Assembly: GCF_001426995.1 (NCBI RefSeq)
Contig: NZ_LMFY01000001.1
Location: forward strand, 1,330,470-1,394,469
Direction: 5' to 3'
From: Microbacterium sp. Root553
GTDB lineage: Bacteria > Actinomycetota > Actinomycetes > Actinomycetales > Microbacteriaceae
Length of the DNA: 64,000 nt
The first letter of the stretch is position 1. Every line of letters starts with the position of its first letter. A program made the position numbers and the translations under genes. The notes under the pieces were generated by a model. That model was not told the DNA's origin, did not search any database, and saw only the letters and a list, made by a program, of their open reading frames with translations. Below, in pieces: positions 35,048 to 43,040 of the stretch.

Positions 35048-35458
35048 ATGGTCACCCTCGAGGATGTACGCGAGATCGCGCTCGCGCTCCCGGGGGTGAC
35101 CGAACGCGTCGGCGGTCACACGGGAGAGCCGTCGTGGCGTCTGCCGAGCGGGCAGATCGCGTGGATCCGCGGTCCCAGCAAGGTCGATCTGCGCCAGCTC
35201 GCCGACCTCGGACTCGAGTGGCCCGAGGGCCCGGTGCTCGGGGTGCGAGTGGCGAGCCTCGAGGAGAAGGCCGCGCTGCTCGCCGCCGAACCGGACGGGC
35301 TGTTCTCCATCCCGCATTTCGACGGGTACCCGGGGCTGCTCGTGCAGCTCGACACCGTCGAGAAGGATCGGCTCGCCGAGATCATCGCGGATGCGTGGCT
35401 CGTGCGTGCGCCCGTGCTCGTCGCGAAGCAGTGGCTCGCGGAGCGCGGGCTGGACTGA
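35048..35458 (+). CDS. MmcQ/YjbR family protein
   Basis: 136 residues of the small YjbR/CyaY-like fold: VREIALALPGVTERVGGH, SWRLPSGQIAWIRG, ALLAAEPDGLFSIPHFDGYPGLLVQL, and a C-terminal WLVRAPVLVAKQWL. DNA binding has been proposed for the family but its role is unclear. Start at the ATG at 35048; a GTG eight codons upstream is possible. Its TGA lies in the first unit of the heptamer repeat that follows. Confidence 0.82.
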   Translation: MVTLEDVREIALALPGVTERVGGHTGEPSWRLPSGQIAWIRGPSKVDLRQLADLGLEWPEGPVLGVRVASLEEKAALLAAEPDGLFSIPHFDGYPGLLVQLDTVEKDRLAEIIADAWLVRAPVLVAKQWLAERGLD

Positions 35459-35690
35459 GTCCTGAGTCCTGAGTCCTGAGTCCTGAGTCCTGAGTCCTGA
35501 GTCCTGAGTCCTGAGTGCTGGGTGCTGGGTGCTGGGTGCTGGGTCGTGGGGCCTGCGGGCTGGGGGCTGGAGGGCTGGATTGAGTACTGGGGCTGGGCGC
35601 TGGGCCTGCGGGCTGGGCACCGAGTCCTGGGCTCTGGGTCTCGGGTGCTGGGTCCCGGCTGGGTCGCGGGGACCGCCGCAGGGCCTGTGG
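35455..35690. repeat. Heptamer minisatellite CTGAGTC/CTGGGTG
   Basis: Eight exact CTGAGTC copies (35455-35510), one CTGAGTG, three CTGGGTG and one CTGGGTC run in unbroken phase to 35545, then decay into CTGGG-rich sequence to about 35690. This fills most of the 329-base gap before the DUF222-HNH gene. One strand is G-rich with regular GGG runs. No gene or terminator is evident. The array includes the stop codon of the YjbR gene. Confidence 0.92.
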
Positions 35691-35787
35691 CGCGCCATTC
35701 CGGGAGACTGGAATACGCATCTGATCTGGGGTAAATAAGAGGGTTCTCGGGCCTCGAATGTCGGTGGTTCCGGGTTGACTTGCGGGT

Positions 35788-37392
35788 ATGGACAGCACGA
35801 CGGAGCTTCTGGATCGGGTCATCGCCGACCTCGATGCGGTGCTGTCCGATGATGCGCTCGCGGGTCTGACCGACGCGCAGCGAGTGGCTGTTCTGCAGGG
35901 TGCGGGGGCGGTGTTCCGGCGGGCCGAGGCGGTGATCGTCGAGACCGTCGCAACGGCCCATCTGGGGGACTTTCCGCATTCGGCGGGCTGTCGGGGGCTC
36001 AACGAGTTGCTGCAGCGGACGCTCCTGGTCGATGTGCGGGGCGCCAGCCGGGTCGACAGGGCCGTCGATCTGGTGCGGCGTCCGGAGAGTCTGGCAGGGG
36101 AGAGGATGCCTGCGCGCTGGTCGGAGATGCGGCTCGCGTTGCTCGACGGGGTGGTCGGGGTGGCCGGGTTCCTTGCGGCGACGGGGCCGATCGAGAAAGT
36201 GTGGGATCGGCTCACGATCGATCAGCGACTGGCGGCGGATGTCGCGTTGGCGGGGTGCGCCCGCGGGCACGGTCTCGAGATCGACGCCGACGATGACGAC
36301 TCGGGTGCGGATGAGCCTGGTCCGTCGCCGACGGCGCAGGATCTGAAGGCGCTCGCGGAGGACCTCGCGTCGATGTTCGATCCCGATGGGGAAGAACCGA
36401 AAGACGAGGAGGCCTGTCGTCGTCGCGGAATCACGATCGGTCGGTTGCATGACGGCGTGCACGCGATTCGCGGGTATCTGACCCCGGACGTGGCGGCGCA
36501 GTTCCAGCTCATCATGGATGCGATCCTGAACCCCAAAGGCGACGGGCCTCCGATGCCCGGCGTGCACTTCGCGCCCAGCGACGGCTCTGCCGCGGACGCC
36601 GGTGACGACGCCGGGGCGGACGCGGACTCTCGCGCAGACGCAGACGCGGACGCAGACGCAGACGCAGACGCCGACGCAGACACAGACGCAGACGGCGAGG
36701 ATCCGTTCAATTCGGATCCGCGGTGCGTGATCGATGGTCGCACTGCGGCGCAGAAACGCCAGGACGCGGTGGCGATGGTCATCGCGATCGCTGCCCGCCA
36801 CAATGACATGCCCACCCTCGGCGGGTCGTCGCCGGTTCTGGTCGTCACCGTCGATGCGAAAGACCTCGCCTCGCACGCTGGTCATGGCGAAGGCGCCACG
36901 TTCGGGGACACTGCGTCGGCACCGGCCGACAACGGCGGGTGGGCGACGATCCAGGGATCCGGCGCCCACGTCCCGATTTCCATTGCCGCGCAGGCCGGCT
37001 GCACCGGAGCGATCCAACGCGTGCTGATGGATGAGGGGCGGATCATCGGCCTCACGACCACGGATCGCGTGTTCACGGTGCATCAACGACGGGCGATCGT
37101 CGCCCGCGACAGGGAGTGTCTGATTCCGGGATGCCACGTTCCGGCGTCATGGTGCGAGATCCATCACGTGATCGAGCATGCCCGGGGTGGGCCCACGCAT
37201 ACAGACAACGGTGTGCCGTTGTGCTGGTGGCATCACCGAAGTCTCGGTGCCTCGGGCTGGGAGATCCGCATGGAAGACGGTCGCCCGCAGGTGCGGGGAC
37301 CTGCATGGTGGGATCCCGCACAACGCTGGCGCACCCCACGACTCAGTCTGCCGAGCAAGGCGCGTGTTCGCGGTGCCCTGCTACGGGTCTGA
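35788..37392 (+). CDS. DUF222 / HNH endonuclease domain protein (13E12-like)
   Basis: 534 residues. N-terminal helical DUF222 region (about 1-210) and a C-terminal HNH module: RRAIVARDRECLIPGCHVP, then WCEIHHVIEHARGGPTHTDNGVPLCWWHH, with both Cys pairs and the His residues intact. Between them lies a low-complexity (Ala-Asp)n stretch. Such proteins are multicopy in actinobacteria, are sometimes linked to mobile elements, and have no settled function. GC and codon use are less extreme than in the neighbours (more A and T at third positions), which fits recent acquisition or weak selection. No ribosome site is obvious before the ATG. Confidence 0.85.
   Translation: MDSTTELLDRVIADLDAVLSDDALAGLTDAQRVAVLQGAGAVFRRAEAVIVETVATAHLGDFPHSAGCRGLNELLQRTLLVDVRGASRVDRAVDLVRRPESLAGERMPARWSEMRLALLDGVVGVAGFLAATGPIEKVWDRLTIDQRLAADVALAGCARGHGLEIDADDDDSGADEPGPSPTAQDLKALAEDLASMFDPDGEEPKDEEACRRRGITIGRLHDGVHAIRGYLTPDVAAQFQLIMDAILNPKGDGPPMPGVHFAPSDGSAADAGDDAGADADSRADADADADADADADADTDADGEDPFNSDPRCVIDGRTAAQKRQDAVAMVIAIAARHNDMPTLGGSSPVLVVTVDAKDLASHAGHGEGATFGDTASAPADNGGWATIQGSGAHVPISIAAQAGCTGAIQRVLMDEGRIIGLTTTDRVFTVHQRRAIVARDRECLIPGCHVPASWCEIHHVIEHARGGPTHTDNGVPLCWWHHRSLGASGWEIRMEDGRPQVRGPAWWDPAQRWRTPRLSLPSKARVRGALLRV
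36611..36697 (+). repeat. In-frame (Ala-Asp)n coding repeat
   Basis: Repeats of GCAGAC/GCGGAC encode a run of alternating Ala-Asp inside the DUF222-HNH gene, between the two domains. The unit is a hexamer, so length changes keep frame. Confidence 0.9.
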
Positions 37393-37444
37393 GTGCCGCC
37401 GACAGGGACCGGGCGCGTTCACGCTCCGAGGGGATCGAGCACGT

Positions 37445-38035
37445 TCAGGCCGGCCCGAGCCGCAGGACCTCGGGCGACTCGCCCCCGGTCAGCTCATCGG
37501 CCACGCGGATGCTGCCCGCCAGCTCATCGAGAGCGCCGTCGAGAGTTCCGAAGCGCTCGCGGTCGCTGCACACCGCCGTCAGCGTCACGAGGTGCGTCCC
37601 CGTGTCCCATGTGTACGTCACGAATGGAGGAGTGGCCGGCGACGGCGGCATCGGCACCACGAGCTTCTCGCCCGCCCCCAGCCACCGGCTCGAGAACGAG
37701 ACCGTGTCGTCGTAGTCCATCGGCATCGACGCGCGAGCGATGCGCACCTCCGGCGTCAGCGTCTGCACCGTCGCCATCGCGACGACGAGCTCGGGGTCGG
37801 CCTTCCACGTCCACACCAGCACCCGGCCGGCCGCGCGACGCATCAGCAGCGGAGCGGCTTGGCTCATCGCCCAGGCACCGAGACGCGAGCCGGGGCGTTC
37901 GGTCACCCCGAGTGCCGCGTTCGCCTGCCCGAGCAGCATCCGGATCGCGGCCTTGCGGTGCCGCCGGCCCTTCCATCCGAGCGAATCGGTCACGGGGATC
38001 CACAGCCGGGGGTCGGCATCGGCAGTCAGTCGCAT
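37445..38035 (-). CDS. Hypothetical protein, 196 residues
   Basis: Not recognised. The ATG at 38035 starts MRLTADADPRLWIPVTDSL. It is soluble, without signal peptide or membrane span, with an LLGQANAALG and an LLMRRAAGRVLVWTW segment and a C-terminal beta-rich part (FVTYTWDTGTHLVTLTAVCSD) resembling a small-molecule or lipid-binding fold. It converges on the DUF222-HNH gene and is divergent from the glycosyltransferase gene. Third-position GC is like that of its neighbours, so I take it as a real gene. Confidence 0.6.
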   Translation of the reverse strand: MRLTADADPRLWIPVTDSLGWKGRRHRKAAIRMLLGQANAALGVTERPGSRLGAWAMSQAAPLLMRRAAGRVLVWTWKADPELVVAMATVQTLTPEVRIARASMPMDYDDTVSFSSRWLGAGEKLVVPMPPSPATPPFVTYTWDTGTHLVTLTAVCSDRERFGTLDGALDELAGSIRVADELTGGESPEVLRLGPA

Positions 38036-38155
38036 GATGCCACGCTAGAGGGTGAGGCTGAGGGATGCCGGTACGCCTCGACGGTCCGATCAGGCCCCTC
38101 CGGTAGAGTGGCGAGCGCCCTCAGGGGCTCCCTGGCCGCCGTACCGTAAGGCAGA

Positions 38156-39394
38156 ATGTCTTCCTCTCCCTCCGATCCGACGGGTTCCCCCGACGCCACC
38201 CCCGACGCCGTGTCCGCGTCAGGGTCGCGGCCGCTGCGCATCCTGATCGGGTGCGACACCTTCGCCCCCGACATCAACGGCGCCGCACGATTCGCCGAGC
38301 GTCTTGCTGCCGGTCTCGTGCAGCGCGGTGAGGACGTCCACGTCGTCGCCCCCAACCTCGTGTACCGTCGCACGCCCGCACGCACCGAGGTGATCGAGGG
38401 CGAGCCGATGACGCTGCACCGGCTGCCGTCGGTGCGCTGGGCTCCGCACGACTGGTTGCGCTTCGTCTGGCCCTGGCGCGTGAAGCACTACGCCCGCAGG
38501 ATCATGGACAGCGTGCAGCCGGATGTCGTGCACATCCAGTCGCACATCGTGATCGGCCGTGGTCTCGCGCGCATCGCGCACGAACGCGGCATCCCCGTGA
38601 TCGCGACGAACCACGTGATGGCCGAGAACATCCTCGACCACACCACCATGCCGAAGTGGGTCGACGACCTCGTGCTGCGCTGGGCATGGGGCGACGCGAA
38701 GCGCACCTTCGCCCTGACGCGCGCGATCACCACGCCGACCCGGCGCGCCGCCGACTTTCTCGAGCGGACCGTCGCTGTCGAGAACGTGATCCCGGTGAGC
38801 TGCGGCATCGACCGCGCGCAGTACACGCCCGTGATCGGGCCCCGCGACAAGAACCGGATCATCTTCGTCGGCCGTCTGACCGCCGAGAAGCAGGTCGAGG
38901 TCATCCTCGAGGCGATCACCAAGCTCGACCCTGCGCTGGACGCGACCTTCGATATCGTCGGCGGCGGAGACCAGCGCAAGCAGCTTGAGAACCTGACCGT
39001 GCAGCTCGGCCTCGCCGACCGGGTGACATTCCACGGGCGCACGAGCGACGAGGAGCTGCGCGCGCTGCTGTCACGAGCCTCGGTGTTCACGATCGCCTCG
39101 ATCGCCGAGCTGCAGTCGATCGCGACGATGGAGGCCATGGCCTCGGCGTTGCCGATCGTCGCCGCGGATGCCGTGGCACTGCCGCATCTGGTGCACGACG
39201 GCGAGAACGGCTACCTCTTCGAGCCCGGCGACTCCGACGCCCTCGCGGCGCGACTGACGGACGTGCTGACCGCAGACGTGACGGAGTACCAGCGGATGCA
39301 GCAGGCCTCGCTCGACGGCGTCGTCATCCACGACATCAATCGCACGCTCGACACGTTCGAAGCGCTCTACCGCGACGAGCCCCTGCCCGAGTGA
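38156..39394 (+). CDS. GT4 family glycosyltransferase
   Basis: 412 residues, GT-B fold. N-terminal domain ILIGCDTFAPDINGAARFAERLA; C-terminal UDP/GDP-sugar domain IIFVGRLTAEKQVEVILEA, FDIVGGGD and the acceptor-side E-x7-E motif in SIAELQSIATMEAMASALP. Resembles PimB/MgtA-type mannosyl- or glucosyltransferases on lipids, but the donor is not decided. Overlaps the next glycosyltransferase by four bases (GTGA), so they probably act in sequence on the same glycolipid or polymer. Confidence 0.85.
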   Translation: MSSSPSDPTGSPDATPDAVSASGSRPLRILIGCDTFAPDINGAARFAERLAAGLVQRGEDVHVVAPNLVYRRTPARTEVIEGEPMTLHRLPSVRWAPHDWLRFVWPWRVKHYARRIMDSVQPDVVHIQSHIVIGRGLARIAHERGIPVIATNHVMAENILDHTTMPKWVDDLVLRWAWGDAKRTFALTRAITTPTRRAADFLERTVAVENVIPVSCGIDRAQYTPVIGPRDKNRIIFVGRLTAEKQVEVILEAITKLDPALDATFDIVGGGDQRKQLENLTVQLGLADRVTFHGRTSDEELRALLSRASVFTIASIAELQSIATMEAMASALPIVAADAVALPHLVHDGENGYLFEPGDSDALAARLTDVLTADVTEYQRMQQASLDGVVIHDINRTLDTFEALYRDEPLPE

Positions 39395-40662
39395 TCGGGC
39401 GCGCCATGCACATCGTCTTCGTCGGCGATCAGCATCTCGACTCCCTCGGCGGGGCCCAGGTGTCGATGCGGCTGCAGCGACGGTACCTCGAGCGCGCGGG
39501 TCACACGGTGACCGTCGTCGCGCCGAGGATGCACGGTCCGCGCGCGCGGAGCAGCGCCGACCCCGCGAACATCGATCTTCCGTCGGTGCCGATCACGACC
39601 GACCGCGAGTACTCGATGAGCTGGCCGGGGCGCCGTACCGACCGCATCCTCGATCGGGCGATGACACGGCGACCTCCGGTCGACCTGGTGCACGTCCAGG
39701 CGGATTTCTGGGGCGCGTTCATCGGACACCGGTACGCGGCGCGGCATGGGATTCCGGTCGTGCACACCATGCACAATCGCGTGGATGTCGGCATCGCGGC
39801 CGTGACACCGCTGCATCGACCCGTGCTCGCGGTGCTGAACCTGTGGCGTCGTCGGGCACTGCGCGACGTCGCCGGCATCGCTTCCGACGGATCCAGCACC
39901 GTCCCTGACAGCGCCGGCTTCCAGAGCGCCGCCGGCGACAGCGATGGGTGGGCGTTCCTCCGGGGCATCGCGCGCGGCGCCTCGGCGGTCACGGCGCCGT
40001 CGACGCACTTCGCCCGACGCCTCGAGGAGCACGACGTGTTCGGTCCCGTCGATGTCGTCTGGAACGGCATCGACGACGAAGTCCGCGACGCGACGCTCGC
40101 GGCCGCTCCGTCGCAGCGCGAACCCGGACGCCCGCGTCTGGTCTGGCTGGGGAGGATGAGCCCCGAGAAGCGCCTGCTGCCGTTCCTGCACGCCTTCGTC
40201 GAGTCCGGGGTCGATGCAGAGCTCGAGATCATCGGCGGCGGCGCGCAGCGCGCGGCGGCCGAGAGGATCGTGTCGGGTGTGCGCGGGGTGCGGTTCGCGG
40301 GAAAGCTCAGCTACCCCGAGACGCTGGCGCGCATCGCGGCGGCGGACGCGCTGGTGCAGACCTCGATCGGGTTCGAGACCCAGGGGATGACGCCGTTCGA
40401 GGCCGCGACCCTCGGCACACCCTCGGTGATCAGCGACCCCGACATCGCGGCCGAGCTCGGTGGCGGGCTCTGGGCGGTCGCCGGTGCGTCGGGTACCGAG
40501 GACCAGCGCAGGGCCGGACTCGTCGACGCCCTGCGCCGGGCGGTGTCCGACATCTCCGCCGGCACCGCACCCGTGCCGATGCGCGAGGTCTCCGAGGCGT
40601 TCCGACAGTCGTCGCGCACCGCCGCGATGGCCGAGATCTACGAGCGGGTTCTCGCGCGCTGA
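39391..40662 (+). CDS. GT4 family glycosyltransferase, second of a pair
   Basis: 423 residues, GT-B fold: IVFVGDQHLDSLGGAQVSMRLQ at the start, VHTMHNRVDVGI, VVWNGIDDE, LVWLGRMSPEKRLLPFLHAF and FETQGMTPFEAATLGTPSVI. GTG start within the stop of the first gene; the ATG at 39406 is an alternative. Soluble, so it acts on the cytoplasmic face. Substrates unknown. Confidence 0.83.
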   Translation: MIGRAMHIVFVGDQHLDSLGGAQVSMRLQRRYLERAGHTVTVVAPRMHGPRARSSADPANIDLPSVPITTDREYSMSWPGRRTDRILDRAMTRRPPVDLVHVQADFWGAFIGHRYAARHGIPVVHTMHNRVDVGIAAVTPLHRPVLAVLNLWRRRALRDVAGIASDGSSTVPDSAGFQSAAGDSDGWAFLRGIARGASAVTAPSTHFARRLEEHDVFGPVDVVWNGIDDEVRDATLAAAPSQREPGRPRLVWLGRMSPEKRLLPFLHAFVESGVDAELEIIGGGAQRAAAERIVSGVRGVRFAGKLSYPETLARIAAADALVQTSIGFETQGMTPFEAATLGTPSVISDPDIAAELGGGLWAVAGASGTEDQRRAGLVDALRRAVSDISAGTAPVPMREVSEAFRQSSRTAAMAEIYERVLAR

Positions 40663-40672
40663 GCGGCGTCGG

Positions 40673-41269
40673 TCAGAATCCGAGGCTGTAGAACAGGCTC
40701 GCGACGAACGAGACCACCGTGCCGATGACCGTGTTCGCCCCGATCCCGACGGCGATCGCGGCGAGGAGGTGCGGAGCCGGTCGTCGCAGCGCGGTGATGC
40801 CGAGCACGAGACCAATGGCCGCTCCCACGAGCACCAGGAAGCTCGGCACGCTCTGCAACGCGCCCATCACCCCGAAGCCGACGCTCGCGTACAGCATCGG
40901 CAGCAGCAGCTGCCAGACGAGTCCCACCGCGACCGAGACCACGGTCACGACGAACGCGAGGCGCCCGAGGGGATTGCCGGCGGCCCCCGACGACGCTCCG
41001 TAGGGAGTTCCGGACGCCGCGGACGTGCGGTACGGCTGGCCGGGCTGTGCGTACGGCTGGCCGCGTTGCGCGTGCGGCTGATCTTGCGGCGCGTACGGCT
41101 GGCCCGGCTGTGCGTACGGCTGACCCGGCTGTGCGTACGGCTGACCCGGCTGTGCGTACGGCTGACCCGGCTGTGCGTACGGCGGGCCGGGCTGGGGTGC
41201 CGGTGGAGGGGTGTGTCCCTGCGGCGGGGGGATCTGCGGAGCCGCGTCGTGGGGGCGGGGTTCGCTCAT
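40673..41269 (-). CDS. Small membrane protein with proline-rich PYAQPGQ repeats
   Basis: 198 residues. The first half is disordered and proline-rich with seven-residue PYAQPGQ repeats; the second half has three or four hydrophobic spans (LAFVVTVVSVAVGLVWQLLLP, ASVGFGVMGAL, FLVLVGAAIGLVLGITALRRP). Same design as the following gene, and both start MSEP: a tandem paralogous pair. Such actinobacterial proteins are annotated as DUF4190-like or hypothetical; function unknown. Confidence 0.75.
   Translation of the reverse strand: MSEPRPHDAAPQIPPPQGHTPPPAPQPGPPYAQPGQPYAQPGQPYAQPGQPYAQPGQPYAPQDQPHAQRGQPYAQPGQPYRTSAASGTPYGASSGAAGNPLGRLAFVVTVVSVAVGLVWQLLLPMLYASVGFGVMGALQSVPSFLVLVGAAIGLVLGITALRRPAPHLLAAIAVGIGANTVIGTVVSFVASLFYSLGF
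41030..41185 (-). repeat. 21-bp coding repeat (PYAQPGQ)
   Basis: Five or more near-identical 21-bp units encode PYAQPGQ in the membrane protein above; outer copies are degenerate (PYAPQDQ, PHAQRGQ). Copy number can vary without frame loss. Confidence 0.9.
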
Positions 41270-41304
41270 GTTCTGTCTCCGGTCAGGCGTACGTCAGGAG
41301 TAGG

Positions 41305-41748
41305 TCAGGAGTAGGTCAGGGCGATGACGAGGTTGGACACCCACGAGATGACGATGCCGGCGATCGCCGATGCGCTGATGCCGATGGCGATGCCCGCGAG
41401 GATCTGCTGCCTCGGTCGGCGCACCGACATCAGCCCGAGGATCAGCGCGACGACCGCCGCCACCAGCACGAAGAGGTTGCCGATCGCGCCGAACACCCCG
41501 ATCGCCGACGGACCGGGGAACAGGCGGACTGCGACGGGGAAGGACAGCGTGACGACAAGCCCGATGCCCATCGCCACCAGCGCGATGACGAAGGCCACGC
41601 GCCCGAGCGATCCGCCGGGTGCGGGTGCGGGTGCGGATGCGGGTGCGGGTGCGGATGCCGATCCTGCCGAAGGCGGCTGCGGTGCTGCGGTGGGGAACTG
41701 CGGGGGAGCGCCGTGCGGCTGGGCGGGTGGCTGGTGAGGCTCGCTCAT
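41305..41748 (-). CDS. Small membrane protein, paralogue of the PYAQPGQ protein
   Basis: 147 residues: MSEPHQPPAQPHG, an Ala-Pro tract (APAPASAPAPAPGG) and the same membrane half as its neighbour (LGRVAFVIALVAMGIGLVV, IGNLFVLVAAVVALILGLMSVRRPRQ, LAGIAIGISASAIAGIVISW). It lacks the PYAQPGQ array. Function unknown. Confidence 0.75.
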   Translation of the reverse strand: MSEPHQPPAQPHGAPPQFPTAAPQPPSAGSASAPAPASAPAPAPGGSLGRVAFVIALVAMGIGLVVTLSFPVAVRLFPGPSAIGVFGAIGNLFVLVAAVVALILGLMSVRRPRQQILAGIAIGISASAIAGIVISWVSNLVIALTYS

Positions 41749-41786
41749 GGTGCGAGCGTAGCCGGGGGTGACCCGCGTGGCGAGAG

Positions 41787-41948
41787 TCAGCGGTAGATAT
41801 GTCCCGATTCCGCGCGGTCGTGAGCGCGGGGTTCCCCGACGCGCGACCAGTCGGTGGGGGTCTGCCGGTATCCGTCGCGCCGCAGTTCCACGACCGTGGC
41901 GATGACGGCCCAGAGTACGAGGGCGAGAAGAGCGAGAAGAAGGAACAT
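41787..41948 (-). CDS. 53-residue single-span membrane protein
   Basis: Starts MFLLLALLALVLWAVIATVV, one membrane span, followed by the cytoplasmic segment ELRRDGYRQTPTDWSRVG. This pattern (hydrophobic start then RRDGYR-x-PT) recurs in small conserved Microbacteriaceae proteins. Too short for most gene callers. Divergent from the GlxA-type regulator, with an 18-bp palindrome between them. Function unknown. Confidence 0.65.
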   Translation of the reverse strand: MFLLLALLALVLWAVIATVVELRRDGYRQTPTDWSRVGEPRAHDRAESGHIYR

Positions 41949-41970
41949 GGCAGAAAAGCTACGTTCAGTC

Positions 41971-41999
41971 TTGATCTGCCACTAGTGGCAGAATAGACT
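41971..41999 (+). promoter_or_regulatory. Promoter with 18-bp palindromic operator before the GlxA-type regulator
   Basis: TTGATC (41971-41976), 17 bases, TAGACT (41994-41999). The perfect palindrome TCTGCCACTAGTGGCAGA (41975-41992) fills the spacer. It also lies 27 bases upstream of the divergent small-protein gene, so one site may control both. Confidence 0.65.
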
Positions 42000-42036
42000 G
42001 CGGGCGTAGGAAACCTGCCAACCGGGGGAGATCGCC

Positions 42037-43014
42037 ATGATGAAGACCGTCGCCTGTGTCGTCCAAGACGGCTTCGCGCCCTTCGAGTTCGGTCTGGCCT
42101 GCGAGGCGTTCGGTCTCGATCGCTCGAACGACGGCGTCCCGAACTTCGACTTCCGCGTGGTCGCGCCTCGTCCCGGTGCGGTGGCGTCGAAGATGGGCTT
42201 CTCTCTCAACGTCGAGCACGATCTCTCCTTCGCGTACGAGGCCGACCTCGTGATCCTGTGTCCGGTGCCACGCGAGTACTGGGGGCGGATCGATCCGCTG
42301 CTGATCGAGGTCGCCCGAGACGCGGTCGCGCGGGGAGCCTGGGTGCTGACGATCTGCAGCGGCTCTTTCATCCTCGGAGCCGCGGGTGTGCTCGACGGAC
42401 GCCGCGCGACGACGCACTGGATGTACGCGGACGTCATGGCCGACATGTATCCCCTCGTCGACGTCGACCCGGACGTGCTGTTCGTGCAGGACGAGCGGAT
42501 CATCACGAGCGCGGGAACCGCCGCGGGCATCGACGCCTGCCTGCACCTGCTGCGTCAGGAGCTCGGCGCGGAGCTGACCAACCGCATCGCCCGCCGCATG
42601 GTGGTGCCGCCGCAGCGCGACGGCGGGCAGGCGCAGTTCATCGATCGACCCATCCCCGTCGTGCCGAGCGACTCGCTCGCCGCCGTCGCCGACTGGGCGG
42701 TCGAGCACCTGCGCGACGACCTGGGCATCGAGAGACTGGCGGCCCGCGCCCTGATGTCGCCGCGCACGTTCGCCCGCCGGTTCAAGGCCGAGTACGGAGC
42801 GACTCCGGCCGCCTGGCTCGGACGCCAGCGGGTGCTGCACGCGCAGCGGATGCTCGAGCGCAGCACCCTCTCGCTCGACCGGATCGCGGAGGAATGCGGG
42901 TTCGGATCCGCGGCGGTGCTGAGGCAGAACTTCTCACGAGTGCTCGGCACCACTCCGACCGCCTATCGCGCGCGCTTCTCATGCGCCGACGAGACGGAAT
43001 CCTCCGCCGCGTGA
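42037..43014 (+). CDS. GlxA family transcriptional regulator (DJ-1/PfpI plus AraC HTH)
   Basis: 325 residues. N-terminal DJ-1/PfpI domain (about 1-190) with LTICSGSFILGAAGVLDGRRATTHW, where the nucleophile-elbow Cys is kept. C-terminal AraC domain (about 215-320) with two HTHs: LAARALMSPRTFARRFKAEYG and LDRIAEECGFGSAAVLRQNF. GGGGGAG precedes the ATG. Members regulate amine or amino-acid catabolism (choline, arginine, glycine betaine). The neighbours give no target; the upstream palindrome suggests autoregulation. Confidence 0.9.
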   Translation: MMKTVACVVQDGFAPFEFGLACEAFGLDRSNDGVPNFDFRVVAPRPGAVASKMGFSLNVEHDLSFAYEADLVILCPVPREYWGRIDPLLIEVARDAVARGAWVLTICSGSFILGAAGVLDGRRATTHWMYADVMADMYPLVDVDPDVLFVQDERIITSAGTAAGIDACLHLLRQELGAELTNRIARRMVVPPQRDGGQAQFIDRPIPVVPSDSLAAVADWAVEHLRDDLGIERLAARALMSPRTFARRFKAEYGATPAAWLGRQRVLHAQRMLERSTLSLDRIAEECGFGSAAVLRQNFSRVLGTTPTAYRARFSCADETESSAA

Positions 43015-43040
43015 CCGTGTGGCCGCCCGTCATCGTCTTG

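Noticed and set aside
35455..35545. Possible CRISPR array or terminator in the heptamer region
   Set aside because: Seven-base units without spacers, no dyad symmetry; a simple minisatellite.
31880..35698. Minus-strand open frame of about 1,270 codons
   Set aside because: Antisense to the GH38 gene; low-complexity Arg/His-rich translation without motifs, and it reads through the heptamer repeats.
35788..37392. Mobile element around the DUF222-HNH gene
   Set aside because: No terminal repeats, integrase, transposase or target duplication were seen; HNH plus DUF222 alone does not show mobility.
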